Numbered from the stretch's first letter, positions 8,090 to 17,073 are shown. The stretch: DNA of 64,000 nucleotides from Nioella ostreopsis (GCF_004000255.1 NZ_RCIQ01000012.1:1-64000); one strand, 5' to 3'. Translations and numbers: made by a program. Notes: generated by a model not told the origin, from the sequence alone.

Positions 8090-8503
8090 TTGCGCCTCAC
8101 CTCTTTCACCGATTATGGCCTGCGCGTGTTGATGCGGATGGCGGGAGAGCCCGAGCGCCCCTTCACGACCGCTGAGCTTGCCGAGGAATTCCGCATCTCT
8201 CGAAACCATCTGGCCAAGGTGATTTCTGCCCTCGCCAGTGCCGACTACATTGAAACAAGGCGAGGCGGCGGCGGCGGCGCAACACTGGCCCGACAACCGG
8301 AGGAGATCCGTCTGGGGCAGGTGGTGGCCCATCTCGAAACTGGCCAGCCACTGGTGGAATGTTTCTCTCCGGGCGGCGCGGTCTGCACCCTGACACCGCA
8401 GTGTCGCCTGAAAGCGAAACTCGCCCATGCCGAAGCCGCCTTTCTGGCCGATCTCGACAGCAGCACATTGGCCGATTGCGTCTATCGCCCGAACAGCGCC
8501 TGA
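8090..8503 (+). CDS. nsrR: Rrf2 family regulator, NsrR-like
   Basis: This 137-residue Rrf2 protein has the winged helix (FTTAELAEEFRISRNHLAKV, residues 25-44) and an Fe-S site of the NsrR type: C91, C99 and C105 (C-x7-C-x5-C), plus Asp8, the fourth ligand in Streptomyces NsrR. NsrR releases DNA when NO damages its cluster. The start is TTG at 8090 with an AGGA site ten bases upstream; no ATG or GTG fits. It diverges from the NO/ubiquinone operon, which it probably represses. Confidence 0.85.
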   Translation: MRLTSFTDYGLRVLMRMAGEPERPFTTAELAEEFRISRNHLAKVISALASADYIETRRGGGGGATLARQPEEIRLGQVVAHLETGQPLVECFSPGGAVCTLTPQCRLKAKLAHAEAAFLADLDSSTLADCVYRPNSA

Positions 8504-8513
8504 CTGCCGCAAA

Positions 8514-8732
8514 TCACCTATCGCAACAGTCGCGGGCGTCCTGTACCGGCGGGCAGGTGACATCCCCATAAGAGCAGAACACGCAGCAGTCGCCATCTAA
8601 AGGGCGCAGTCTAGTCCCGCAGGACGTGCATGTGTGGAAGAAAAGACAAGCATCCTCGGGCATGTCTTCGGTTGACCGGTGGCCGCATCGGGGGCAGGTC
8701 AAGGTTGATTGCAGAACAGGCCCGCTTGCCAT
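8514..8732 (-). CDS. GDCCVxC domain-containing protein
   Basis: A 72-residue cysteine-rich protein with a zinc-ribbon-like N-terminal half (CPRCGH about residues 13-18, CTSCG about 35-39) and the signature GDCCVFCSYGDVTCPPVQ. In relatives one of these cysteines may be selenocysteine; here it is an ordinary TGC/TGT codon. The family commonly travels with merT/merP-type genes. It starts six bases after the merP-like gene, so it is the last gene of the merT-merP transcript. The role is unknown, but a thiol-rich metal-binding or redox function is likely. Confidence 0.8.
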   Translation of the reverse strand: MASGPVLQSTLTCPRCGHRSTEDMPEDACLFFHTCTSCGTRLRPLDGDCCVFCSYGDVTCPPVQDARDCCDR

Positions 8733-8737
8733 GATCG

Positions 8738-9043
8738 CTACCCCGCGATGTCCGCCGGGTAGCCCGCATTGGCCGAGGCCGCCGCGATGGCCCCTGCGCT
8801 GGTCGCGGCGGCGTCGAAGACCACCGTGGCTGTGCGCGCCTCGAAGTCGATTTCAACCGCACGCACGCCTTCGACTCCCTCCATCGCGCGCCTGACGGTG
8901 ATCGGACACAGCGCGCAGGTCATGTTGTCCACGGTGAAGGTCACGGTCTGCTCGACGGCGACGGTCTGCGCGGCGCCAGGAATGGCGGTCAACGGGACGA
9001 TAGCCGTCAGGCCAAGCAGGGCAAGTGCAAGAATCTTCTTCAT
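8738..9043 (-). CDS. merP: MerP-like periplasmic heavy-metal-binding protein
   Basis: A 101-residue protein with a signal peptide (MKKILALALLGLTAIVP...AAQ, cut near residue 25) and one heavy-metal-associated domain. The metal site reads MTCALCPITVRRAM (cysteines about residues 43 and 46), which matches the mercury-scavenging MerP proteins. MerP passes Hg(II) to the MerT transporter next door. No mercuric reductase is present in the window, so substrate and outcome are uncertain. Confidence 0.85.
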   Translation of the reverse strand: MKKILALALLGLTAIVPLTAIPGAAQTVAVEQTVTFTVDNMTCALCPITVRRAMEGVEGVRAVEIDFEARTATVVFDAAATSAGAIAAASANAGYPADIAG

Positions 9044-9061
9044 CAGGGTGTCCTTTCGGGG

Positions 9062-9451
9062 TCAGTAGAGAAGCGGGGTCCACCAAACGATGGTGAGCGC
9101 GGCGACGACGAGGATCAGGGAGGCCCAGAGTGCAGTCTTGGTGATCCATGCAGTTTCGGGCCGTGCACAGTAGGAATCGGGCGCACACGCCACAGGTTTT
9201 CGGAAGTATACCTGCCAGAATCCGGACCCGATGAAGCCGAGCGCGATCACGGCGAAGATCGGTTTGTAAGGTTCCAGCGCGGTCAGGTTGCCGATCCACG
9301 CCCCCGAGACGCCGAGGGTCAACAGCACCAGCGGCCCAATGCAGCAGGCCGAGGCGAGAAAGGCACCGAGCACCCCACCTGCCGCCAGCCACCCTTTTCG
9401 GGCCGGTCGATCCCCGCCAGCACTGTCCATTCTATCGTCTGTCACCGCCAT
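9062..9451 (-). CDS. merT: MerT-like mercuric ion transporter
   Basis: This 129-residue inner-membrane protein has three predicted membrane segments. The first carries the paired cysteines of MerT (ASACCIGPLVL) and the cytoplasmic loop holds a second pair (CAPDSYC). MerT moves Hg(II) received from MerP into the cell. The ATG at 9451 has a GAGAGG ribosome site, which favours it over the longer upstream frame. It is the first gene of the merT-merP-GDCCVxC operon and diverges from the MerR-type regulator. Confidence 0.86.
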   Translation of the reverse strand: MAVTDDRMDSAGGDRPARKGWLAAGGVLGAFLASACCIGPLVLLTLGVSGAWIGNLTALEPYKPIFAVIALGFIGSGFWQVYFRKPVACAPDSYCARPETAWITKTALWASLILVVAALTIVWWTPLLY

Positions 9452-9482
9452 GTCGCGCACCTCTCGCTTATGATTGACGATG

Positions 9483-9513
9483 AGCGTAGCGTCTGTAGTA
9501 ACTACAGGCTCAA
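9483..9513 (-). promoter_or_regulatory. MerR-type promoter of the merT operon
   Basis: On the minus strand a -35 box TTGAGC (9508-9513) and a -10 box TACGCT (9483-9488) are separated by exactly 19 bp. The spacer holds a perfect dyad CTGTAGT-N-ACTACAG (9493-9507). The long spacer with a central dyad is the hallmark of promoters twisted open by MerR family activators. The regulator gene diverges 15 bp away on the plus strand. Confidence 0.8.
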
Positions 9514-9527
9514 GAGGAAACCTGCCC

Positions 9528-9950
9528 ATGACCGATCACGAGCACGAGAGCGGCGTCACACGCGGAATGCTGGCCCGGGTGACTGGCTGTAACATCGAAA
9601 CCATCCGCTACTACGAGAAGACCGGCCTGCTGCCCAACCCGCCCCGCACTGACGCCGGCTACCGCATCTATTTCCCCGCGCACTTCACGCGCCTTCGCTT
9701 CATCCTGCGCGCCCGCGAACTGGGGTTTTCGATGGAGGACATTCGCGGGCTGATCGGGCTCGACGACGGCACTGCGCCGACTTGCGCCGAGGTCAAGCGG
9801 CGGACAGAGCGCCACCTCACCGATATACGCGCGAGGATCGCGGATCTCCGGCGGATAGAGAGGGTTCTGGGTAAAACTGCCGAAAAATGTACCGGCGCTG
9901 CGGTGCCAGACTGCCCGGTGCTTCAGTCGCTTTCCGATCGGGCCGTTTGA
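9528..9950 (+). CDS. merR: MerR family regulator, mercury-like
   Basis: A 140-residue MerR protein with the winged helix (GVTRGMLARVTGCNIETIRYY) and three cysteines, C86, C121 and C129. C86 and C121 are 35 residues apart as in Hg-MerR (C82/C117), while the last pair is one residue closer than the Hg standard. The Cys at 86 argues for a divalent or thiophilic metal and against copper, where a Ser is usual. I chose the ATG at 9528. It diverges from merT and probably controls both directions. Confidence 0.82.
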   Translation: MTDHEHESGVTRGMLARVTGCNIETIRYYEKTGLLPNPPRTDAGYRIYFPAHFTRLRFILRARELGFSMEDIRGLIGLDDGTAPTCAEVKRRTERHLTDIRARIADLRRIERVLGKTAEKCTGAAVPDCPVLQSLSDRAV

Positions 9951-10318
9951 CCACGGACCTGACGCGCCACCAGCGCGATGATCCCCCAGACCGCGCAGCG
10001 CAACGCCATGGCAAAGACCGTGCGCATTTCGTAGGCGCCGCCCCTGGCCACATGCAGACCAAAGCCGCCGAACACCAGCAGCGTCGCCGCACAGATCGCA
10101 AGCGACAGGGGGAAGGCCCATGGCCGTGCCTGCCAAAGCCCAAGACCCGCGACGACATAGGCGATGCCGGCAAGCGTGTTGAACCACAGCACGACGGGAA
10201 CAACGGCCCCCATGTCGAGCAGGCCAAGAAGGGTCGTGGAACCGGAAAACACGGTCAGGACGCCGAAAACGACGGCAATGCCGCCAGCAATCCGTGGAAC
10301 TCTGCGTGGCCTAGTCAT
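9923..10318 (-). CDS. Small four-helix membrane protein, unknown function
   Basis: A 131-residue hydrophobic protein with about four membrane segments and a short basic N-terminus. I do not recognise the family. Its 3' end overlaps the end of the merR gene by 28 bases on the opposite strand. It overlaps the upstream TetR gene by eight bases, so it is co-transcribed with the regulator. It may relate to the neighbouring efflux locus, but nothing in the sequence shows this. Confidence 0.65.
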   Translation of the reverse strand: MTRPRRVPRIAGGIAVVFGVLTVFSGSTTLLGLLDMGAVVPVVLWFNTLAGIAYVVAGLGLWQARPWAFPLSLAICAATLLVFGGFGLHVARGGAYEMRTVFAMALRCAVWGIIALVARQVRGQTARSESD

Positions 10319-10925
10319 GCGGTGTATCCCTTGTCAGGCGCATCAGCGCCATCTGCACGTCAAACAGGCGCAATCCTTCCTGCACGAGCGAAAAGCGCCG
10401 TGCGCCGAGGGTCCAGCGGATCGCCACCCCCTGCACCAGGGACGTCAGCATAATGGCCGCGTCCGCCGCACCGATGTCGCTTCGCATTCCGCACGCGGCC
10501 TGGCTGTCGCGGATCGCCTCAACAAGTCGGGCCTGAAACGCGCCCAATGTCCCCTGAACCACCTCGCGCAGCGCCGGGTTGTCGACTTGCAACTCGCGCG
10601 AGAACAGGATCGAGGGCAGGGCGGGCAAGCTTTCAATGACCCCCAATTGCGCCCGGATCAGCGCCTTCAGGCGCGCGTCCGGATCGCTGGCCCCCGCCTC
10701 TGCAAGCGCCCAATTCTTTTGCAGCCGGTCCAGTACTTCCTCGGCAACGGCCTGCCAAAGCGCGCCCTTGGTGGGGAAGTGGCGGAAGATCGCGGGCTGG
10801 CTGATGCCCACGGCGCGCGCGACATCCGTGGTGCTCAGCCGGTCCGGTCCGATCTCATCGGCCAGGCGCAGCGTCTGGGCCACGATCTGTGCCTTCCGCT
10901 CTTCCGCGCTTCGACGTCCCGCCAT
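10311..10925 (-). CDS. TetR/AcrR family regulator
   Basis: A 204-residue TetR-type repressor. The N-terminal helix-turn-helix (LSTTDVARAVGISQPAIFRHFPTK, about residues 30-53) has the canonical form, and the helical C-terminal two thirds should hold the ligand pocket. It diverges from the RND efflux pair at 11017, and a palindrome lies in the 91-base gap. It is the probable repressor of the pump and of itself. Confidence 0.88.
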   Translation of the reverse strand: MAGRRSAEERKAQIVAQTLRLADEIGPDRLSTTDVARAVGISQPAIFRHFPTKGALWQAVAEEVLDRLQKNWALAEAGASDPDARLKALIRAQLGVIESLPALPSILFSRELQVDNPALREVVQGTLGAFQARLVEAIRDSQAACGMRSDIGAADAAIMLTSLVQGVAIRWTLGARRFSLVQEGLRLFDVQMALMRLTRDTPHD

Positions 10926-10940
10926 CCGGCACCCCTTGTG

Positions 10941-10958
10941 AGTTATAGATCACTAACT
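10941..10958. promoter_or_regulatory. TetR operator candidate
   Basis: An 18-bp imperfect palindrome, AGTTATAGATCACTAACT, with seven of nine pairs matching, lies 15 bases before the TetR start and about 60 bases before the efflux adaptor gene. Its place between the divergent genes suits autorepression and pump repression. Confidence 0.6.
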
Positions 10959-11016
10959 TATACTGCCGGCAATCGCAATCCGGAATCGCGACCGCCCGTC
11001 AGAAAGGATCCACGCC

Positions 11017-12315
11017 ATGCGACTGGCCCCGCTTCTCGCTCTGCCGCCCATTGCGCTCGGGATCGCGGCGGCGGTGTGGATGATCACATCCGCCCCCGGC
11101 CCCGCGCAGGTCGAGGGCGCAGCACCCGCCCTGCCTGTCCGCGTCATGACGGTCGCGGCGGAAGACATCCGTCCCACCGTCACCGCCTGGGGCAATCTGC
11201 GCGCGGCCGAGACCTGGATCGCCGTGGCCGAAGTGCAAGGCGAGGTGATCTGGCGTCACCCCGACCTGGAACCGGGTCGTCTGATCCCGGCAGGGACTGA
11301 GGTTCTGCGCATCGACCCTGCCGATTACGAACTGGCGCTGGCTCAGGCCGAGGCCGATCTGGCAGCTTTTGCCGCTGAAAGCGCGCAGCTGACTGCCGAG
11401 GTCGCCAACACGACCCGCATCCTGGAACTGGAACGCGAGCGGCTGGTGCTGGCCGAGGTCGATCTAGCGCGTGTCCGCGCGCTGACCGAGCAGGGCACCC
11501 TGCCGCAATCCCGCGCGGACGAGGCTGAACGCGCCACGCTTCTGGCCCGCCGCACGGTGGCGGAACTGGAAAACTCCCTGGCGCTGATCCCGGCCCGCGA
11601 GGCCAGGATCGCGGCCCAGATCGCGCGCAGCGAGGCCGCAATTGCGCGCGCCGAGCGGTCGCTTGAGAACACCACGCTGACGACGCCGTTCGACCTGCGC
11701 GTGACCGAGGTCAGCGCCGAGCGCTTTCAGACCGTTGCGCCAGGACAGGTGGTGATCCGGGCCGATGGAATCGCGGCGGCCGAGGTCGTGGCGCATCTGG
11801 CGATTGACAGCTTCCGCAGCCTTTTGGGCGACGCGCCCGATAGCATCACCCTGGCCGACATGATGCATGACGGCCCTGCCGGGTGGATCGAGGTGACGCT
11901 CAGCCCGCTGTCGGACCCGGCGCAGGTCTGGCCCGCCCGCGTCATGCGGATCGAGGGCGCGCTTGATGCCCGCGCGCGGACCGTGCCGGTCGTGGTCATG
12001 GTCGATGACCCCTACGAGGGCGCGGACCCGCCCCGACGCCTGCCGCTGGTCCCCAATATGCAGGTCGGTCTGACCTTTCAGGGCGCACCCCTGACGGGCG
12101 TCATCGCCATCCCAGAGGCCGCCCTGCATGGCGGACAGCTGCGCGTGGTCGGCACGGACGATCTGCTGGAATTGCGCCCGGTCGTCATGGCCTTCGCTCA
12201 AGGGGGGCGCGTTGTCATCGCGGAAGGTCTGTCCCCCGGTGACCGCGTGGTGATCGACGACATCGCCCCGGCCATTCCCGGCATGGCCCTGACCCCGGTC
12301 GAGGCCCCGGAATGA
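11017..12315 (+). CDS. RND efflux periplasmic adaptor (membrane fusion protein)
   Basis: A 432-residue HlyD/AcrA-type adaptor with an N-terminal membrane anchor (residues ~5-25). A lipoyl half-domain is followed by a long coiled-coil hairpin (about residues 105-225, rich in Ala, Glu and Arg), the second lipoyl half, a beta-barrel and a membrane-proximal domain. No lipobox is seen, so it is likely held by its N-terminal helix. It overlaps the permease gene by four bases (ATGA). No outer-membrane channel gene is nearby, so the pump probably borrows a TolC-type channel. Confidence 0.88.
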   Translation: MRLAPLLALPPIALGIAAAVWMITSAPGPAQVEGAAPALPVRVMTVAAEDIRPTVTAWGNLRAAETWIAVAEVQGEVIWRHPDLEPGRLIPAGTEVLRIDPADYELALAQAEADLAAFAAESAQLTAEVANTTRILELERERLVLAEVDLARVRALTEQGTLPQSRADEAERATLLARRTVAELENSLALIPAREARIAAQIARSEAAIARAERSLENTTLTTPFDLRVTEVSAERFQTVAPGQVVIRADGIAAAEVVAHLAIDSFRSLLGDAPDSITLADMMHDGPAGWIEVTLSPLSDPAQVWPARVMRIEGALDARARTVPVVVMVDDPYEGADPPRRLPLVPNMQVGLTFQGAPLTGVIAIPEAALHGGQLRVVGTDDLLELRPVVMAFAQGGRVVIAEGLSPGDRVVIDDIAPAIPGMALTPVEAPE

Positions 12316-15300
12316 TCCGCTGGTTCACCGGGCACCCGACGGCGGCGAACCTGCTGTTGCTGCTGTTCCTTGCCGCCGGGCTCTTTGCCGCCCCTGGGCT
12401 GTTGCGCGAAACCTTCCCCGATTTCCGTGCGGTGGAGGCCGAGATCACCGTGCCCTATCGCGGGGCCGCCGCCGAGGATGTGGAAACAGCGATCTGCGCG
12501 CCGCTGTGGGACGGGGTGCAGGGCGTCGAGGGGCTGGAAACCTTCACCTGCACCGCGCAACCAGGCCGGGCGCGTGCCGTGGCGACCATGGCGCCGGGCA
12601 ATGACGCGCTGCGCTTCGTCAATTCGCTGCGCACCGAAGTGTCGGCGATTGACGCCTTTCCGGACCGCGCCGATCCGGCCATCGTGCGCGAATTGCACCG
12701 TTCCGACCCGGTCACATCCGTTGCCATTTCGGGCGACCTGCCCCTGGGAGAGCTCGATCTCTATGCCGATGACCTGTCCGACCGCCTGGCCGCCCTGCCG
12801 GGCGTCACCAGAGTGACCCGCAGCGGGCTTGGCACCCGGACGCTGTCCATCACCGCGACGCGGGCCGTGCTCGACAGTCACGGCCTGACCCCGACCGCGC
12901 TGGCTGCCGCAATTTCTGCCCAGAATATCGACCTGCCTGCCGGAACGCTGGAAGGCCCCGGCGCGGACCTGACGCTGCGCTTTACCGCCGAGCGTGACAC
13001 CGCCACCGCCCTCGCTGCGATCCCCGTGCTTGTCCTGCCAAACGGCGCGACCCTGACGCTCGGCGATGTGGCGATGATCGAGGAACGGTTCGAGCCGCCC
13101 CAGGATCGCGCCTTTGTCGATGGCAGGCCCGCTATCGTGATCGACGTGGCCAAGGCGCTCGATGCCGACGCGCTGCGCGTGCTCGACGGGGTCGTGGCGC
13201 TGGTGGCCGAGGAAACCGCCCGCCTGCCGGACACGATCAGGATCGAGGTTGTTCAGGACGTGACATCCATCATCCGCGACCGGCTGTTGATGCTTGTGCA
13301 GAACGGCATGATCGGCCTGGTGCTGGTGGTGGCGGTCATGAGCCTGTTCTTCCGCCCCGGCTTTGCGATCTGGGCCGCAATGGGCCTGCCCGTGGCCTTT
13401 GCCGGTGCGTTCGTGTGGATGGCGCTGACCGGGCTCAGCCTGAACATGATGACGCTGGTGGCGCTTTTAATGGCAATCGGGATCGTGATGGACGATTCCA
13501 TCGTGATCGCGGATTCCATCGCGGTACACGCCGCCAAAGGAACGACCATCGATACCGTGGCCGCGGGCGTCGCGGCGGTTGCACCGGGCGTGACTTCGTC
13601 CTTCCTGACGACGCTGGCGGTCTTCCTGCCCCTGGCGTTCCTGGCGGGCGAGTTGGGGGCGGTGCTGGAAGTGCTGCCGGTCGTGTTGCTGGCGGCGCTC
13701 GCGGCCTCGCTGGTCGAGGCCTTCCTGATCCTGCCGCACCATCTGAAGGGCGGGATGACGCAGAGCGCGCCCTCGCGCTTTCGCCGCCGTTTTGACGCCG
13801 GGTTCGATCTGTTGCGCGAAAAGGGCGTGGGGCGCCTTGCCGATGCCGTGATCCGCTGGCGCTGGTTGGTCGCGGGGCTGGCCATCGGGGCCCTGATCCT
13901 GACCGCTGGCGCATTGGGTGGTGGCGTGGTCGAGCGCGAGGCGATGCCCGAGATTGACGGCGACGTTCTGGAAGCGCGGCTGATGCTGCCCGCTGGCACA
14001 CCCCTGTCGCGCACGATCGAGGCGGTTGACCAGGTCGAGGCGGCGCTTGACCGCGTGACCGCGCGTTTGAGCCCCGCTCAGCCCGAGGCGCAGCCCCTTG
14101 TGATCCGCCGCATCACCCGCCTGGGCCGCAACCTGTCGGCGGGCGAGACCGGCGCGCATGTCGCCACCGTTGCGGTCGACCTGTTGGGGGCCGAAACCCG
14201 CACCAGCACCCTTGACGAGATCGTCAGCCTCTGGCGCGAGGAAATCGGAGTGTTGCCCGGCGTCAGCTCTCTGATCCTGACCGAACCGGGGATCGGCCCG
14301 CAGGGCACTGCCGTGGAACTGCGGCTGAGCCATCCCGACCTTGCGACGCTGGAGGCGGCGGGGCGTGCCACGCTGGCCGAACTGGATTCCTATGCCGGCG
14401 TTCGCAACGCGATGCTCGACCTGCGCCCTGGCGCGCCCGAACTGCGGCTGAGCCTGTCGCCGGGGGCCGAAGCACTCGGGCTGACAGCAGGAGAGGTGGC
14501 AGGGCAGTTGCGGGCGGCTTTCCTGGGGACACAGCTTGCCGAGATCCGGCGCGGCGATCTGGCCTTTGATCTGGAGGTGCGGCTTGCAGACAATGATCGT
14601 GCCACCCGCGCCGACCTAAACGCCTTCGAGATTGCGCTGCCGGAGGGCGGCACGGTGCCGCTTGCCACGATTGCCACGATCACCGAAGCGCGCGGTTGGG
14701 GCAGCATCACCCGGCGGAACGGATTGCGCACCGTGACCGTCTCGGCCGATGTCGATGGACGTGTCGGCAATGCCGATGCGATCACCGCGCAGCTGGCCGA
14801 GGGCTTCCTGACCGATCTGGTTGCCGACACCCCGCGCCTTGGGGTCGAGATCGGCGGTCAGGCCGCGAATTCGGCGGAAACCGTCGGCTCGATCCTGCGG
14901 GGCTTTCTGATCGGGCTGGTCGGTGTCTATGTCGTGCTCAGCTTTCAGTTCCGCAACTATGTCGAGCCGCTGATCGTGATGATCACTATACCGCTGGCCT
15001 TTCTGGGCGTGATCTGGGGCCATGTGCTGATGGGCTACAACATCTCGATGCCCTCGCTGGTAGGTGCGGTGTCGCTGGCCGGGATCGTGGTGAACAACGC
15101 GATCCTTCTGGTCGGTGTGATCAATGCGCGCCGGGCGGATGGGCTGTCCGCCGCAAACGCCGCCGGAGAGGCCGTGCGCGCCCGGTTCCGGCCGATCTTC
15201 GTGTCGGTTTCGACCACCATCATGGGCATGGCGCCGATGTTGCTTGAAACGTCGACCCAGGCGCAAACGCTGAAACCGCTGGTGATTTCGGTCGTCTTCG

Positions 15301-15392
15301 GGCTGCTGGCCGCGACGGTGCTGATCCTGCTGGTGCTGCCCGCATTCTATGCGGTGCTGGAGGATATGCGTCCGCGTGATCGGTCAGCATGA
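12312..15392 (+). CDS. RND family efflux permease
   Basis: A 1026-residue AcrB/HAE-type inner-membrane pump with twelve membrane segments and two large periplasmic loops. The proton-relay Asp pair is seen in GIVMDDSIVIAD (TM4). TM10 reads GIVVNNAILLV, where AcrB has a Lys, as in many RND relatives with the NN variant. An RFRPIFVSVSTTIMGMAP block marks TM11. It follows the adaptor gene with ATGA overlap under the divergent TetR. Substrate cannot be told from the sequence. Confidence 0.92.
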   Translation: MIRWFTGHPTAANLLLLLFLAAGLFAAPGLLRETFPDFRAVEAEITVPYRGAAAEDVETAICAPLWDGVQGVEGLETFTCTAQPGRARAVATMAPGNDALRFVNSLRTEVSAIDAFPDRADPAIVRELHRSDPVTSVAISGDLPLGELDLYADDLSDRLAALPGVTRVTRSGLGTRTLSITATRAVLDSHGLTPTALAAAISAQNIDLPAGTLEGPGADLTLRFTAERDTATALAAIPVLVLPNGATLTLGDVAMIEERFEPPQDRAFVDGRPAIVIDVAKALDADALRVLDGVVALVAEETARLPDTIRIEVVQDVTSIIRDRLLMLVQNGMIGLVLVVAVMSLFFRPGFAIWAAMGLPVAFAGAFVWMALTGLSLNMMTLVALLMAIGIVMDDSIVIADSIAVHAAKGTTIDTVAAGVAAVAPGVTSSFLTTLAVFLPLAFLAGELGAVLEVLPVVLLAALAASLVEAFLILPHHLKGGMTQSAPSRFRRRFDAGFDLLREKGVGRLADAVIRWRWLVAGLAIGALILTAGALGGGVVEREAMPEIDGDVLEARLMLPAGTPLSRTIEAVDQVEAALDRVTARLSPAQPEAQPLVIRRITRLGRNLSAGETGAHVATVAVDLLGAETRTSTLDEIVSLWREEIGVLPGVSSLILTEPGIGPQGTAVELRLSHPDLATLEAAGRATLAELDSYAGVRNAMLDLRPGAPELRLSLSPGAEALGLTAGEVAGQLRAAFLGTQLAEIRRGDLAFDLEVRLADNDRATRADLNAFEIALPEGGTVPLATIATITEARGWGSITRRNGLRTVTVSADVDGRVGNADAITAQLAEGFLTDLVADTPRLGVEIGGQAANSAETVGSILRGFLIGLVGVYVVLSFQFRNYVEPLIVMITIPLAFLGVIWGHVLMGYNISMPSLVGAVSLAGIVVNNAILLVGVINARRADGLSAANAAGEAVRARFRPIFVSVSTTIMGMAPMLLETSTQAQTLKPLVISVVFGLLAATVLILLVLPAFYAVLEDMRPRDRSA

Positions 15393-15666
15393 TGCGGTCT
15401 ATGCCGGTAAGTTCTTCGTATCCCATCGTCGGAATGCCAGGCTCATTTCCTTCGTGCATGTAGGCAGAGCAACCGGAGCCAATGAGAAAAGACAGGTTCT
15501 TGGAGCCGAAAACCTCTGCCAGATGCCACCTGATAATATCAGCCCGGTCATCAAATCCTGCTTCAGGTGGAAGTTTCGCACTCTCTCCTTTGCTTCCTTA
15601 TCTGAAACTAATCAATGTTCTACCTCAAATCTCTTGTTGATCGCTACATTGCCGCACTTCATCCTC

Positions 15667-16905
15667 TCATTCACCCCGTTCGGGAAACAGCCCCGGCATC
15701 CACCGACCTGCATATTTGGCAGGGAACGCTAGTTTGAGCGGCGCGCGGGTCGATGTTGAGGACAGGGCACCCGTTTCAAGTAGCGCAGACGTCACCCGCC
15801 GCGCAGTGCGATCGCTCGTGCCAAGGATGGCTTCGACCTCCCTGCGCTCGATCTGCCCCTGATAGAGCATGGCTTTCAGTACAGTATCGGATTTTGGAGG
15901 CAGCGCTCCGGCGCGGATTTCCTCTTCAGCCCAAATAAGGATGCGGTCACGCAGCCGATCAGGTCGCATGAGGCTTTCCATGAACTCCACCTGGTCGATA
16001 CTGGTGCGCAGGAAGAAGCCTGCGAAGGAGGCAAGTGCGGCTTCGCTGAGCGTACCGCGACCGTCGCGATCTCCACGTCGGGGACCGTCGCAGGCAGCAA
16101 GGTGCTCTTTGTAGGAGACCTCTTGTCGTGCAAGCCCGCGCGCCACAGACCAGAGGCCGCGCGTGTCGAGCGTTCTTTGCAGCATGGCGTAAGACATGAG
16201 GCGGGCAACACGCCCGTTCCCGTCGAGGAACGGGTGCACCCAGAGAAGCCGGTGATGGGCGCAAGCCGCAGCAAGGATGGGTTCGATCCTGCCAGGCAGG
16301 CTGTAAGCCTTGTGCATGCGTTCGAGAAAACGTGGCACTGCGCCAGGGCTGATGGCAATGTGTCGCCCGACTTCAACATAGCGCGTCCGAAGCTCGCCAG
16401 GCACAACCGGAATTTTTTCGCCCGTCTTTGGGTTCTCGACAAAGAGAAGCTCAGGCGGCAGCAGCTCGCAGAAGCGGCGATGCAGCTCGATAATCGACGC
16501 GGGCGCGGTTGGTTGCTCCGCCATACCGTCTCCGTCGATCCATTTCTGGACTGCAACATGCGCCTTGGCTTCGAGCTGAAGGTTTCGCCTCGATGGATCA
16601 GCGCTGTAGTCGCCGTGCATCGCGCGTTCGATGTCGATGGGATGGGTGTCGTGCCCTTCGATGAGGTTACTGTAGTAGCAGTTCATCGCCCGCACGAGAT
16701 CTGCCAACGCTTCCGAGACGGAAGAAGGCAACCCGCTCCGAAACGCCGCAGACTTTTCTGCCAGCTCGAGCGCGAGATCGTTTAGACTTGCGCGCGCGGG
16801 AGCACCTTCAGAAACCATGAGAGGCTCGAAAAGTCCTACCGTTTCTCCATCATCCGGGGTCGTCACTTGTCCTGCTTTCTGGCCGCTATTTTGGCCATGA
16901 ATCAA
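15667..16905 (-). CDS. Fic family protein (AMPylase fold), self-inhibited type
   Basis: A 412-residue Fic protein with an N-terminal Fic/DOC helix domain, the Fic core and a winged-helix-like C-terminus. The catalytic motif HPFLDGNGRVAR starts at H224. An inhibitory helix with S79-N-L-I-E83-G (S/T-x3-E-G) precedes the core, which marks class II Fic proteins whose own Glu blocks ATP use. Fic enzymes usually move AMP onto target hydroxyls. It stands alone, with no antitoxin gene beside it. The C-terminal region around RREVEAILGTSDRTARR looks like an HTH domain. Confidence 0.9.
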   Translation of the reverse strand: MIHGQNSGQKAGQVTTPDDGETVGLFEPLMVSEGAPARASLNDLALELAEKSAAFRSGLPSSVSEALADLVRAMNCYYSNLIEGHDTHPIDIERAMHGDYSADPSRRNLQLEAKAHVAVQKWIDGDGMAEQPTAPASIIELHRRFCELLPPELLFVENPKTGEKIPVVPGELRTRYVEVGRHIAISPGAVPRFLERMHKAYSLPGRIEPILAAACAHHRLLWVHPFLDGNGRVARLMSYAMLQRTLDTRGLWSVARGLARQEVSYKEHLAACDGPRRGDRDGRGTLSEAALASFAGFFLRTSIDQVEFMESLMRPDRLRDRILIWAEEEIRAGALPPKSDTVLKAMLYQGQIERREVEAILGTSDRTARRVTSALLETGALSSTSTRAPLKLAFPAKYAGRWMPGLFPERGE

Positions 16906-17073
16906 CTCTTCTAAAACTACACACTATCATGAGGTTGCCGACCCATAAAGTGGCGTAGTGACCGAGATCTTGGCCGGTTAATTGGCCGCAACTCTTCCGC
17001 AGTCCGCTGCCAGGTTCGAGAATATGATGAGCGACGAAGGCAAGACTTGCACGCAATCATCGATCAAATCTCC

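Noticed and set aside
15349-15732. Plus-strand open frame after the RND permease
   Set aside because: It overlaps the permease end and the Fic gene, has no ribosome site and no resemblance to known proteins.
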